A DNA stretch of 64,000 nucleotides, taken from assembly GCA_002471665.1 (NCBI GenBank), contig DKQK01000057.1:68919-132918 (forward strand). The letters run 5' to 3'. The notes beneath the pieces were generated by a model that was not told the DNA's origin, made no database searches, and was given only the letters and a program-made list of their open reading frames with translations. Each line of letters starts with the position of its first letter. Position 1 is the first letter of the stretch. Shown here in pieces: positions 52,446 to 61,811 of the stretch. The position numbers and the translations under genes were made by a program. Source of the stretch: Gammaproteobacteria bacterium UBA7310 (GTDB lineage Bacteria > Pseudomonadota > Gammaproteobacteria > Pseudomonadales > Ketobacteraceae).

Positions 52446-53357
52446 ATGAAAGTAGCCATATTATCCCGAAACTCCAAACTGTATTCCACTCAGCGGCTGG
52501 TGGAGGCGGGAGAAGCCCGTGGCCACGAAGTGCGTGTTATTGATACGCTGCGCTGCTATATGAATATGGCCACTCACAAGCCCACCATCCACTATAAAGG
52601 CCAGGCGTTGGAAGGATACGATGCCGTGATCCCCCGTATCGGCGCCTCGATTACCTTTTACGGTACCGCGGTGGTACGTCAGTTCGAGATGATGGGGGTT
52701 TATTCCGTTAATGAATCTGTGGCTATCTCCCGCTCCCGTGACAAGCTGCGCTCACTGCAGTTGCTGTCCCGCAAAGGGGTGGGCATGCCGGTGACCTGTT
52801 TTGCCCACTCTCCCGATGAGATTCCGGATCTGATTGACATGGTGGGAGGCGCGCCCCTGGTAATCAAACTGCTGGAAGGAACCCAGGGCATTGGTGTGGT
52901 ATTGGCGGATACCCGCAAGGTGGCTGAAAGTGTGATTGAAGCCTTTCTCGGGCTGAAAGCCAACATCCTGATTCAGGAGTACATTGCGGAATCATCCGGC
53001 GCGGATATCCGCTGCCTGGTCATTGGCGATAAGGTGGTGGCGGCCATGAAACGGCAGGCCAAACCCGGTGAATTCCGCTCTAATCTGCATCGCGGTGGCA
53101 GTGCGACTCTGGTCAAGATCACGCCGGAAGAACGGACCACGGCTGTGCGTGCTGCCCGCATCATGGGGTTAAGCGTGGCAGGGGTGGATCTGATACGCTC
53201 CAATCACGGCCCGCTGGTGATGGAAGTCAACTCTTCGCCGGGCCTGGAAGGAATTGAGAATGCCACCGGTAAAGATGTTGCCGGTATGATTTTCAGTTTC
53301 ATGGAGAAAAAAATCATCGATGGCAAAGCCACCAATCGTACCATTGGAAAAGGATAA
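52446..53357 (+). CDS. rimK: RimK family alpha-L-glutamate ligase
   Basis: A 303-residue ATP-grasp ligase that adds glutamate residues to the C-terminus of ribosomal protein S6 (known of E. coli and Pseudomonas RimK). N-terminal preATP-grasp domain MKVAILSRNS; ATP-grasp core with KLLEGTQGIGV and the Mg-binding VMEVNSSPGLEGIE. Length matches the family. It starts an operon with the M14/aspartoacylase-family gene six bases downstream. Confidence 0.95.
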   Translation: MKVAILSRNSKLYSTQRLVEAGEARGHEVRVIDTLRCYMNMATHKPTIHYKGQALEGYDAVIPRIGASITFYGTAVVRQFEMMGVYSVNESVAISRSRDKLRSLQLLSRKGVGMPVTCFAHSPDEIPDLIDMVGGAPLVIKLLEGTQGIGVVLADTRKVAESVIEAFLGLKANILIQEYIAESSGADIRCLVIGDKVVAAMKRQAKPGEFRSNLHRGGSATLVKITPEERTTAVRAARIMGLSVAGVDLIRSNHGPLVMEVNSSPGLEGIENATGKDVAGMIFSFMEKKIIDGKATNRTIGKG

Positions 53358-53363
53358 CAGGGC

Positions 53364-54386
53364 ATGGCGCGCCGCTCCCGGGCCATAGAGATTTTTGGTG
53401 AAACCATTGCTGCGTCAACACAGCGCACCTTCAACATTCCCATCGGACAACTCTATACTCACACGGATATTTCCATTCCGGTGCAGGTGGTGAATGGCAA
53501 AACCGCTGGCCCGGTGTTGCTGATCTGCGCCGCCATTCATGGTGATGAATTGAACGGTATTGAAGTGGTGCGCCGGGTGCTGAAAGCACCCTGGCTGAAA
53601 AACCTGCGGGGCACCCTGATTGCCGTGCCCATGGTGAATGTACTGGGTATTATTCAGCGTTCCCGTTATTTGCCCGATCGCCGCGATTTGAATCGCTGTT
53701 TTCCCGGCTCGGAAAAGGGCTCATTGGGTGGACGAATTGCGAACTTGTTCGTGCAGGAAATTCTTACCAAGTGCCAGTACGCCATCGACCTGCATACCGG
53801 TGCGGCGCATCGCTCCAATATGCCGCAGATCCGGGTTCATCTTGAGAACCAACAGGCAGCGGAACTGGCGCAGGCATTTGGGGTGCCACTGGTAATCGAT
53901 GCGCCCATCCGCGACGGCTCCTTGCGGGGTGCCGGCGATGATCTGGATATCCCCATCATTACCTACGAGGCCGGCGAAGCGTTGCGGTTTGACGAGCCCG
54001 CCATCGCTACCGGTGTAAAGGGCGTGCGTAACGTCATGACCCACCTCCAGATGCTGCCACCACGCAAGAGCAGCAGAGCCCGTCCGCCCAGTTTTATTGC
54101 CCGATCTTCATCCTGGGTGCGCGCACCGGCAGATGGCCTGTTCCGCAGTAATCTGCAACTGGGGGATCGGGTGGCCCGCGGAGAAGTGTTGGGTATTATC
54201 GATGGCCCGTTGGGGGGCAGTGAAATCCCGGTAACATCACCGTTTGCCGGAATCGTGATCGGCAATACCAACCTGCCGCTGGTGAATGAAGGTGAAGCGC
54301 TGCTGCATCTGGGGCGCTTTGATGACATTGATGACGTGGAAACGGTGGTGGAAGAATTCCGGCAGGAATTTGATGGTGGGTTGTAG
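53364..54386 (+). CDS. Succinylglutamate desuccinylase/aspartoacylase (M14-like) family protein
   Basis: A 340-residue zinc carboxypeptidase-fold protein. Metal ligands are expected in AAIHGDELNG (His and Glu) and DLHTGA (His), with the substrate-binding DLNRCFPG motif between. The C-terminal beta domain (about 270-330) has a lipoyl-like ADGLFRSNLQLGD/GEVLG pattern typical of this family. Because it follows rimK by six bases, it could act on glutamylated or other modified ends; in E. coli and Pseudomonas other genes partner rimK. The substrate is inference. Confidence 0.88.
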   Translation: MARRSRAIEIFGETIAASTQRTFNIPIGQLYTHTDISIPVQVVNGKTAGPVLLICAAIHGDELNGIEVVRRVLKAPWLKNLRGTLIAVPMVNVLGIIQRSRYLPDRRDLNRCFPGSEKGSLGGRIANLFVQEILTKCQYAIDLHTGAAHRSNMPQIRVHLENQQAAELAQAFGVPLVIDAPIRDGSLRGAGDDLDIPIITYEAGEALRFDEPAIATGVKGVRNVMTHLQMLPPRKSSRARPPSFIARSSSWVRAPADGLFRSNLQLGDRVARGEVLGIIDGPLGGSEIPVTSPFAGIVIGNTNLPLVNEGEALLHLGRFDDIDDVETVVEEFRQEFDGGL

Positions 54387-54411
54387 TCTGCCTTCGTTGT
54401 GAAGACAGACT
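54385..54411. terminator. Bidirectional terminator-like hairpin
   Basis: AGTCTG-C-CTTC, loop GTTGT, GAAG-A-CAGACT, a 10-bp stem with one mismatch, between two convergent genes. T-runs are lacking on both sides, so support is modest. Confidence 0.35.
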
Positions 54412-54433
54412 TCCGGATTCAATTGTCTGACGC

Positions 54434-55729
54434 TTACCCCTGTTGCTCGCGTTCTCTGGCCACCGCCCGGTAACCGATATCATCCCGGTAATACACGTTG
54501 TTCCAGTTGATCTGCTTGGCCAGATCATAAGCCTTGGATTGGGCTTCCGCCACGGTGCTGCCCAATGCCACCGCACACAGCACACGGCCACCATTGGTTC
54601 GCACCCGTTCACCGTCCAGGGTGGTACCGGCATGAAATACCTTGCTGTCATCCTGCTCTGATTCCGGTAAACCAAATATCTGGTCGCCTTTCTCGTAGTG
54701 GTCAGGATAACCGCCAGCGGCCAGCACAACGCCCAGTGAAGCGCGCTCATCCCATTGCGCCTCCACCTGATCCAGCTTGCCGGCAATGGCCATGTCACAT
54801 AAATGAACCAGATCCGATTTCAGACGCATCATAATGGGCTGGGTTTCCGGGTCACCGAAGCGGCAGTTGTATTCCAGCACTTTGGGGGTGCCGTCTGCCG
54901 CAATCATCAAGCCGGCATAAAGAAACCCGGTGTACACATTGCCTTCTGCCGCCATACCGTTCACGGTGGGGTAGATGACTTCATCCATGACCCGCTGCTG
55001 AATATCTGGCGTTACCACCGGTGCCGGCGAATAAGCGCCCATGCCGCCGGTATTGGGGCCTTGATCACCGTTATCCCGGGCTTTGTGATCCTGGGAGGTG
55101 GCCATGGGCAGCACGTTTTTTCCGTCCACCATGCAAATAAAGCTGGCTTCTTCGCCCACCAGGAATTCTTCAATCACCACCCGGCTGCCGGCCTCACCAA
55201 ACTTGTTGCCTGCCAGCATGTCCTCAATGGCGGCAATGGCCTCTTCCTCTGTTTGTGCCAGAATCACACCTTTGCCCGCGGCCAGGCCATCGGCTTTCAC
55301 CACAATGGGGGCCCCTTGTGCTTTGACGTAGGCGACGGCTTTGTCGATCTCGGTAAAGTTGCCGTAAGCTGCGGTGGGAATATTGTGACGGGCCAGAAAA
55401 TCCTTGGTAAAGGCTTTGGAGCCTTCCAGCTGGGCGGCGCCCTTGGTGGGGCCAAAGCATTTCAGCCCGGCGCTGCGGAAGGTATCCACCACGCCTTCAA
55501 CCAACGGTGCTTCGGGCCCGACGATGGTGAGTTGGATGTCATTGCCCTGGGCAAACTGCACCAGCTCGTTCAGTGCCAACACGTCAATATCAACATTTTC
55601 GATCTTGGCTTCCAGCGCCGTGCCGGCGTTACCGGGGGCAACATAGACTTTTGCCACATTGGGTGATTGTGCTGCTTTCCAGGCCAGAGCATGTTCCCGG
55701 CCGCCGCCACCAATAATCAGAACGTTCAT
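54434..55729 (-). CDS. purD: Phosphoribosylamine-glycine ligase
   Basis: A 431-residue ATP-grasp enzyme, step 2 of de novo purine synthesis (glycinamide ribonucleotide formation). GGGGREHALAWK at the N-terminus, the KADGLAAGKGV loop and EYNCRFGDPETQ in the Mg-binding region are diagnostic. It follows purH by about 150 bases on the same strand. Confidence 0.98.
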   Translation of the reverse strand: MNVLIIGGGGREHALAWKAAQSPNVAKVYVAPGNAGTALEAKIENVDIDVLALNELVQFAQGNDIQLTIVGPEAPLVEGVVDTFRSAGLKCFGPTKGAAQLEGSKAFTKDFLARHNIPTAAYGNFTEIDKAVAYVKAQGAPIVVKADGLAAGKGVILAQTEEEAIAAIEDMLAGNKFGEAGSRVVIEEFLVGEEASFICMVDGKNVLPMATSQDHKARDNGDQGPNTGGMGAYSPAPVVTPDIQQRVMDEVIYPTVNGMAAEGNVYTGFLYAGLMIAADGTPKVLEYNCRFGDPETQPIMMRLKSDLVHLCDMAIAGKLDQVEAQWDERASLGVVLAAGGYPDHYEKGDQIFGLPESEQDDSKVFHAGTTLDGERVRTNGGRVLCAVALGSTVAEAQSKAYDLAKQINWNNVYYRDDIGYRAVAREREQQG

Positions 55730-55875
55730 TGTTTGCCCTCAATTTTCGTTAAAACCGGGATACCCGAACCTGCCATGCACATCAGAGTTCGAAGGTGAGA
55801 TCCCCTTGGCGTCTTGCCACTGTGCTGGCAGAAACGCTTCCGACCTGGTCATTCAACAAGTAACCGGCAACAGGA

Positions 55876-57441
55876 TCAATGGCGGAAATGGCGCATGCCC
55901 GTGAACACCATGGCAACGTCTGCTTCATCCGCCGCCGCAATCACTTCTTCGTCGCGGATGGAGCCGCCGGGTTGAATTACTGCACGAATGCCGGCTTTGG
56001 CCGCCGCATCAATCCCATCACGGAACGGGAAGAAAGCGTCCGATGCCATCACCGAGCCTGGCACCGTCAAGCCTTCGTCTTCGGCTTTGATGCCGGCAAT
56101 CTTGGCGCTGTAAACGCGGCTCATCTGGCCCGCCCCGATGCCGATGGTCTGCAGCCCTTTGGCGTAGACGATGGCGTTGGACTTCACATATTTCGCCACC
56201 TGCCAGCAGAACATCAGATCCTGCATTTCTTCGGCGGTCGGTGCGCGCTTGGTTACGACTTTCAGGTCGTCCTGGGTGATCATGCCGTTGTCACGATCCT
56301 GCACCAACAGGCCGCCATTGACCCGTTTGTAGTCGAATCCGGCAACCCGCTCACCCCACTGTTCACAGGTTAGCAGGCGCACGTTTTTCTTTTCGCCCAC
56401 AATGCTGATGGCAGCAGCGGATGCCCCGGGGGCGATGATCACTTCCACAAACTGTTTGTCGACGATGGCGCGGGCTGTCACTTCATCCAGCGCCTGGTTA
56501 AACGCAATGATACCACCAAAGGCGGAGGTGGGGTCGGTTTGGAAGGCCCGTTCATAGGCTTCGGTGATGGAGCTGCCCACCGCCACACCGCACGGGTTGG
56601 CGTGTTTAACAATGACACAGGCCGGTTGTCGGAATGACTTGACGCATTCCAGCGCGGCATCGGTATCGGCTACATTGTTGAAAGACAAGGCCTTGCCCTG
56701 TAATTGCGTGGCGGTGCTGACGGAGGGTTCCGCCGGGTTGGCTTCCTTATAGAAAGCGGCCTGCTGATGCGGGTTTTCGCCGTAGCGCATTTCCTGCACC
56801 TTTATAAACTGCGTATTGAACGTACGGGGGAAGGCTGTTCGTTCACCATCGGCTTTCAAGCTGCCCAGATAGTTGGCGATGGCGCCATCGTAATGCGCCG
56901 TGTGTTCAAAGGCGGCCAGGGCCAACTCAAAACGGGTCTGATCGCTGACCACGTTGGCATTGCTCTGCATTTCATCCAGAATGCGCCCGTAATCCCCGGC
57001 GTTCACCACGATGGTCACCCACTTGTGGTTTTTGGCCGAGGAGCGAACCATGGTGGGGCCGCCGATATCAATATTTTCGATGGCGGTGGCCAGATCACAG
57101 TCAGGATTGGCAACGGTTTGCTCGAATGGATACAGATTTACCGCCACCAGATCGATGGGAGTGATGCCATGCTCATTCATGGCGCTGTCGTCAGTACCGC
57201 GGCGGCCCAGAATACCGCCGTGGACCTTGGGGTGCAGCGTTTTCACGCGGCCATCCATTATCTCAGGGAAACCGGTGTAGTCGGACACTTCCGTGGCCTT
57301 GATGCCATTGTCCTGCAGCAGCTTGAAAGTGCCGCCTGTGGAGAGGATTTCAACGCCCATGCCTTCCAGGGCCCTGGCGAAGTCAACGATACCGGTTTTG
57401 TCGGAAACACTGATCAGTGCGCGTTTGATTGGCTTGCTCAT
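55876..57441 (-). CDS. purH: Bifunctional AICAR transformylase / IMP cyclohydrolase
   Basis: A 521-residue enzyme catalysing the last two steps of IMP synthesis. N-terminal cyclohydrolase domain (1-200; SVSDKTGI, STGGTFKLL, HPKVHGGIL) and C-terminal transformylase (RYGENPHQ, VKHANPCGVA, IQPGGSIRDEEVI). Length matches E. coli PurH closely. It sits between fis and purD as in Pseudomonas. Confidence 0.98.
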   Translation of the reverse strand: MSKPIKRALISVSDKTGIVDFARALEGMGVEILSTGGTFKLLQDNGIKATEVSDYTGFPEIMDGRVKTLHPKVHGGILGRRGTDDSAMNEHGITPIDLVAVNLYPFEQTVANPDCDLATAIENIDIGGPTMVRSSAKNHKWVTIVVNAGDYGRILDEMQSNANVVSDQTRFELALAAFEHTAHYDGAIANYLGSLKADGERTAFPRTFNTQFIKVQEMRYGENPHQQAAFYKEANPAEPSVSTATQLQGKALSFNNVADTDAALECVKSFRQPACVIVKHANPCGVAVGSSITEAYERAFQTDPTSAFGGIIAFNQALDEVTARAIVDKQFVEVIIAPGASAAAISIVGEKKNVRLLTCEQWGERVAGFDYKRVNGGLLVQDRDNGMITQDDLKVVTKRAPTAEEMQDLMFCWQVAKYVKSNAIVYAKGLQTIGIGAGQMSRVYSAKIAGIKAEDEGLTVPGSVMASDAFFPFRDGIDAAAKAGIRAVIQPGGSIRDEEVIAAADEADVAMVFTGMRHFRH

Positions 57442-57614
57442 GATGGATGTCTGTACTGTCTTGGTGAATCAATGAATGAGGGGGCAGCGGGTTGCCCGAA
57501 AGGGGCGCATTGTAGTCGGAAACCCGGTGGGATTTAAGACTTGGGGGGTAAAAAGATTTATGCCCACGACGCGACAGGTCGAGAGCGGGGGGCTAAAGTG
57601 CTGTTGAGGCTACT

Positions 57615-57647
57615 CGCTCAACCCCTGTTACTGCTAAGGGTTGAGCG
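57615..57647. terminator. Stem-loop between fis and purH
   Basis: CGCTCAACCC and GGGTTGAGCG form a perfect 10-bp stem around a 13-base loop, 24 bases after the fis stop. No T-run follows on the minus strand. It probably separates the dusB-fis transcript from purHD. Confidence 0.5.
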
Positions 57648-57670
57648 TAACGTATTGAAAACGTTAAAGT

Positions 57671-58003
57671 TCAGATCAAACCGTAGGTTTTCAGCTTTTT
57701 CCGCAGGGTGCCGCGGTTCAAGCCAAGCAATACGGAAGCCTTGGTCTGGTTGCCTCGGGTGTATTCCATTACTGTCTCCAGCAACGGCGCTTCTACTTCA
57801 GAAAGCACCATCTGGTACACATCGGTGACCGGCTGGCCGTCCAGGTGCGCAAAGTAATTGCGCAGAGCACGGTGCACATTATCACGTAATGTGTGGCTGT
57901 CCTGATCAGCTGATGTAATCAGGTGTTGCTTCAAATCGGTGTTGTTGGCCGATGTGGAGCTGCTGGAAAATGGAGTTTCGTCATTGTAGTTTGTATCGTT
58001 CAT
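57671..58003 (-). CDS. fis: Nucleoid-associated protein Fis
   Basis: A 110-residue Fis. The C-terminal HTH region (NQTKASVLLGLNRGTLRKKL) is nearly invariant; the N-terminal arm is Ser/Thr/Asn-rich and slightly longer than in E. coli (98 residues). Fis bends DNA and tunes rRNA and recombination sites. Its ATG overlaps the dusB stop by four bases (ATGA), the classic dusB-fis operon. Confidence 0.97.
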   Translation of the reverse strand: MNDTNYNDETPFSSSSTSANNTDLKQHLITSADQDSHTLRDNVHRALRNYFAHLDGQPVTDVYQMVLSEVEAPLLETVMEYTRGNQTKASVLLGLNRGTLRKKLKTYGLI

Positions 58004-58992
58004 GCCGCCATTACCTCTCCCTCGATTAGATGCGCAAAGTATTCCTGAGCACTGGCGAGTTGTTCCGACGCTAAGTTAAGCTGGTTAAAACGTGATTTAA
58101 ATTGTGCTCCCATTGGAAGGTGTTGTACATACCACCCGAGATGTTTTCGGGCTATACGCACCCCCATATAGTCGCCGTAAAAGCCGTGCAAACGATGCAA
58201 ATGCTCAATGATCACTGCCGATATATCCTTATACGACGTCTTTGGAAGCGTTTCCCCGGTTTCGAGGTAATGCTGGATCTCTCGAAATAACCAGGGGTTC
58301 CCCTGTGCTGCCCGGCCAATCATAATCCCGTCTGCTTTGGTGTAATCCAGTACCTGCTGAGCCCGTTCCGGTGAGGTGATGTCGCCATTGGCAATGACCG
58401 GGATGCTGATTGCTTCCTTGATCATGGCTATGGTGTCGTATTCCACCTCACCCATATAGGCGCAGGCACGGGTTCGACCATGTACCGCCAGTGCCTGAAT
58501 ACCGCAGTCTTCGGCAATCCTTGCAATGGTGATGCCATTGCGTTGGTCGGGTGACCAGCCGGTGCGGATTTTCAGTGTAACCGGTACATCTACCGCGCGT
58601 ACCACGGCTTCCAGAATGGATTGAACCAGTACTTCATCCTTAAGCAATGCTGATCCTGCTGCTTTTTTGCACACTTTTTTGGCGGGGCAGCCCATATTGA
58701 TGTCCACTATCTGGGCACCACGCTCCACGCAAAGTTGTGCCGCCTGGGCCATTTGATCGGGCTCGGTTCCGGCGATCTGAACAGATCGGGGCTCCGGCTC
58801 GTCCGCATGGATCAGGCGCAGCTGAGATTTGCGGGAATTCCATAGTCGGGTATCACTGGTTAACATTTCAGCGACCACAAGGCCGGCGCCGAGACGCCTG
58901 CACAGCAGCCTGAAAGGTTGATCAGTGACGCCCGCCATGGGCGCAAGCACCACTTGGCTATTCAGGGTAAAGGGCCCGATTGTTATGGACAC
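58000..58992 (-). CDS. dusB: tRNA-dihydrouridine synthase B
   Basis: A 330-residue FMN enzyme that reduces uridine in the tRNA D-loop. VVLAPMAGVTDQPFR at the N-terminus and the catalytic Cys in NMGCPAKKVCKK, with GNPWLF near the FMN phosphate site, identify the family; fis directly downstream identifies the DusB branch. Confidence 0.96.
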   Translation of the reverse strand: MSITIGPFTLNSQVVLAPMAGVTDQPFRLLCRRLGAGLVVAEMLTSDTRLWNSRKSQLRLIHADEPEPRSVQIAGTEPDQMAQAAQLCVERGAQIVDINMGCPAKKVCKKAAGSALLKDEVLVQSILEAVVRAVDVPVTLKIRTGWSPDQRNGITIARIAEDCGIQALAVHGRTRACAYMGEVEYDTIAMIKEAISIPVIANGDITSPERAQQVLDYTKADGIMIGRAAQGNPWLFREIQHYLETGETLPKTSYKDISAVIIEHLHRLHGFYGDYMGVRIARKHLGWYVQHLPMGAQFKSRFNQLNLASEQLASAQEYFAHLIEGEVMAA

Positions 58993-59163
58993 GCCGCACT
59001 CCTGTGTATAAAAACGCCTAATGGTTTTCAGCCATGCTTAAAGATCGAGCTATGATAGCCGGAAGAACGGGCGGAATAAATACGGTTGTGCGCACTTTTG
59101 TAAAATAATTCGACTATTTGCCAATTGGCTGGACATTTTGGACGAATGGCCACCAGGGTGGCC

Positions 59164-60771
59164 TCAGCTTGCACTGCTGTGGGGCAAAAACAATAACTCG
59201 TAGTTAACGGCACTGCGGCCGGGGTCTTCTATTTCCAGCGTCAGGTGAATGGGGGTATTGCTGGGCATGCTGTCCGGGGTGACGGCTTTATCACTGATGT
59301 ACTCAGCAGGCGCAAAGCGGCGGCTGGCCACCGGTTGCCCATTGATGTCCTCAAAGTTCAGCTGAACCACCGGATAGGGTTGGTCGAATTTGGCCTGGTT
59401 CTTGATAATCACATCAATCACCAGTGCATTCTTTTCATAGGGGTGTGAGCGCACCACCAGATTGGTGCCCACGATCTGGGTGACATCACTTTGCGGTGCC
59501 GGTTGGCAGCCGATGATGGGGCAATACTGGGTGATCAATGGGCGCAGTGCCGGCATCCGGGAAAGGGTATCGAAGTTGAAGTAGGCATACTGGCCACCCA
59601 GGCTGAGCACCAGCAGGATCATGGCGACGATCCACAGGCCGGTATGGGATGACTCTTTGCGGCTCTCTTCGGCGCCATACTCCAGTGCACTCAGGCGGAT
59701 TTGCTGATTGATAACCTCGTCACTGTCGGCAAACAGGTTTTCCGGGGTAATGGCTTCGTCTTCCAGATCTTCCAGTTCGTCCAGATCCTGGAGCTTGGGT
59801 TCGGCCCGCTGCTTGGCAGTGTCGGGGGTATCCTCTTCAAACAGCCGGAAAAAGTCTTCTGTCTCGTTGTTGCGCAGGTTTCCCTTGTTTTCTTTGCTCT
59901 TCGTTTGCTGGTTTTTGGAAATGGATTTCAGTTTCTCTTTTTCTTTCTTGGCACGCTCACTGATTTCTTTCTTGTCCTTCGATAGGTCTTTGGCGGCAAA
60001 CGGGCTGTTGTCCTCGGGCTCTTCCTCGTCCATCATGATGGACAGGCCTTGGGATTCCGGCTTTTTCGGTGCATCCTCCTGCTCCAGCTCATCGAGCATG
60101 GCCTTGGCCCAGGATTCATCATCGGATGACGCCTCCCCCTTGCCGAATTCATCTTCTTCAATGTCGCTGATGGCGAAGGGATCATCACTGGAAAAATTAC
60201 CCAGGCTGACGAAGGTGTCGCTGAGTTCGTTGCCTTTGCTGGGTTTCTTGGTTTTGCGTCGAGGTTCTTCATCCAGGGTAAAGGCATTGTCGCCGCTGAT
60301 GATGCCGCCGCGGTCATCGGACTCGTCAGCGTCCTGAATGGGCTCGTCTTCCTCGTCTTCACCCAGCTCCTTGAGCAGTTCTTCGGCCCAGGATTCATCG
60401 GATTTGTCTTTCTTCTTGGGCTTGTCTTCCCGGTAGCCGAATTCTTCCAGTGAAGATTCCTTATCCAGTCCGGCCCGGTATTCTTCGCTGAACACTTCCT
60501 CGTTGGAATCTTCCAGGTTGAGATCATCTGAGTCGTACGGGTCCATGCCTTCGTCGGATTTCATGTCGAAGGCTTCTTCCACGGGATCGGGTGGTTTGGT
60601 GACGGTGCGGCGCTCTTCCACCACGGAGGTTTTGACGATGTGTTCCGCGGCATGGAAAACCTGATAGCAGGCGCCGCAACGCACGGCCCCGCCGGCGATG
60701 TCCAGTTGCGCCTGGGTCAGTCTGAATGTGGTACCACAATGTGGACACTTTGTGAGCAGATTGTCCGGCAT
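59164..60771 (-). CDS. MJ0042 zinc-ribbon and DUF3426 membrane protein
   Basis: A 535-residue protein. The N-terminal zinc ribbon (CPHCG and CGACY, about 8-40) is followed by a very long, acidic, Lys/Asp/Glu/Ser-rich disordered region (about 50-365) with repeated SWAEELLKEL and SWAKAMLDEL short motifs. One membrane helix (about 375-395) and a C-terminal DUF3426 domain (about 405-530) follow. Family members of this kind in Pseudomonas are shorter. It lies between prmA and dusB, a conserved position. Function unknown; zinc ribbon plus membrane anchor suggests a regulatory or chaperone role. Confidence 0.9.
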   Translation of the reverse strand: MPDNLLTKCPHCGTTFRLTQAQLDIAGGAVRCGACYQVFHAAEHIVKTSVVEERRTVTKPPDPVEEAFDMKSDEGMDPYDSDDLNLEDSNEEVFSEEYRAGLDKESSLEEFGYREDKPKKKDKSDESWAEELLKELGEDEEDEPIQDADESDDRGGIISGDNAFTLDEEPRRKTKKPSKGNELSDTFVSLGNFSSDDPFAISDIEEDEFGKGEASSDDESWAKAMLDELEQEDAPKKPESQGLSIMMDEEEPEDNSPFAAKDLSKDKKEISERAKKEKEKLKSISKNQQTKSKENKGNLRNNETEDFFRLFEEDTPDTAKQRAEPKLQDLDELEDLEDEAITPENLFADSDEVINQQIRLSALEYGAEESRKESSHTGLWIVAMILLVLSLGGQYAYFNFDTLSRMPALRPLITQYCPIIGCQPAPQSDVTQIVGTNLVVRSHPYEKNALVIDVIIKNQAKFDQPYPVVQLNFEDINGQPVASRRFAPAEYISDKAVTPDSMPSNTPIHLTLEIEDPGRSAVNYELLFLPHSSAS

Positions 60772-60849
60772 GGCCCGAAGAAATCCTTGGCTAATTGTTC
60801 TTATGATTGTACACAGTTTAGCGTTTAACGTTGTGATCTGCTGAGTATT

Positions 60850-61725
60850 TTAGCTGGCTTTTACCCCGCTGAGCCGCACCCAGTCACCGTCGATAGCGGC
60901 AGGATCCATGCTGAACCAGCGGGCATAGGTTGCACTCACCTGGTGGGCCTGATCCTGCAATATACCGGACAGCACCAAATGTCCGCCGTCTGCGGTGAGC
61001 GACGATAAATGTTCGGACAGGCTCATCAGCGGCCCGGCCAGAATGTTGGCCAGCATGACATCGGCCTGGATTTGCGGCATGGCACCGGGGGGGAATACCT
61101 GAATGATGTCGCCCACCTGATTGCGCTCGGCGTTGTCACGGGTGGCGGTGAGTGCCTGGGGATCGTTGTCCACGCAATAGACGGCCTTCGCCCCCAGCAG
61201 GGCCGCTGCAATGGCCAGAATGCCGGAGCCGCAACCGTAGTCCACTACGATTTTGTCCTGCAGATCGGCGCTGTCCAGCCAGCGCAAACACAGCGCTGTG
61301 GTTTCATGGGTGCCGGTACCGAATGCCAGGCCCGGGTCCAGCATCATATTGACGGCATTGGCGTCCAGCGGGGTTTTCCAACTGGGGCAAACCCACAACC
61401 GGTGGCCGAAGGCGATGGGTTCAAAGCTGTCCATCCACTCGCGAATCCAGTCTTTGTCTTCCAGTGCTTCCACTTTGATGGGAAGTTCGGTACCAAGGTT
61501 GCCGCGCAGGGCGGCACACACCAGGTCGGTGTCGATGTCCGCTTCAAACAGTCCGGTGACGGTGGTGTCATCCCAAATGGGCGTGGCGCCGGGCGGTGGT
61601 TCCAGCAGTGGCTGGTCTTTGCTGTCTTCCAGTGTGACGGAAACCGACCCCAGCCCCATGAGCAGATCTTCCACATGGCTTGAGTGGGCACCGGTGGTTT
61701 GCAGTTTGATTTGAATCCAGGGCAT
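60850..61725 (-). CDS. prmA: Ribosomal protein L11 methyltransferase
   Basis: A 291-residue SAM-dependent methyltransferase that trimethylates L11. N-terminal substrate-recognition domain (MPWIQIKLQTTG) and Rossmann core with VVDYGCGSGILAIAAALLGA and the acidic VDNDPQA. ATG 61725 is chosen from the family's usual start; the open frame extends 16 codons further. Confidence 0.97.
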   Translation of the reverse strand: MPWIQIKLQTTGAHSSHVEDLLMGLGSVSVTLEDSKDQPLLEPPPGATPIWDDTTVTGLFEADIDTDLVCAALRGNLGTELPIKVEALEDKDWIREWMDSFEPIAFGHRLWVCPSWKTPLDANAVNMMLDPGLAFGTGTHETTALCLRWLDSADLQDKIVVDYGCGSGILAIAAALLGAKAVYCVDNDPQALTATRDNAERNQVGDIIQVFPPGAMPQIQADVMLANILAGPLMSLSEHLSSLTADGGHLVLSGILQDQAHQVSATYARWFSMDPAAIDGDWVRLSGVKAS

Positions 61726-61811
61726 ACAGCGCTCTTGGTTGAGAAATGAAGTGCGCCGGGTGGCCGCGCGCAAAACCGCATTTTACCCGGGTTTTGCGCG
61801 GGCGGACAGGC

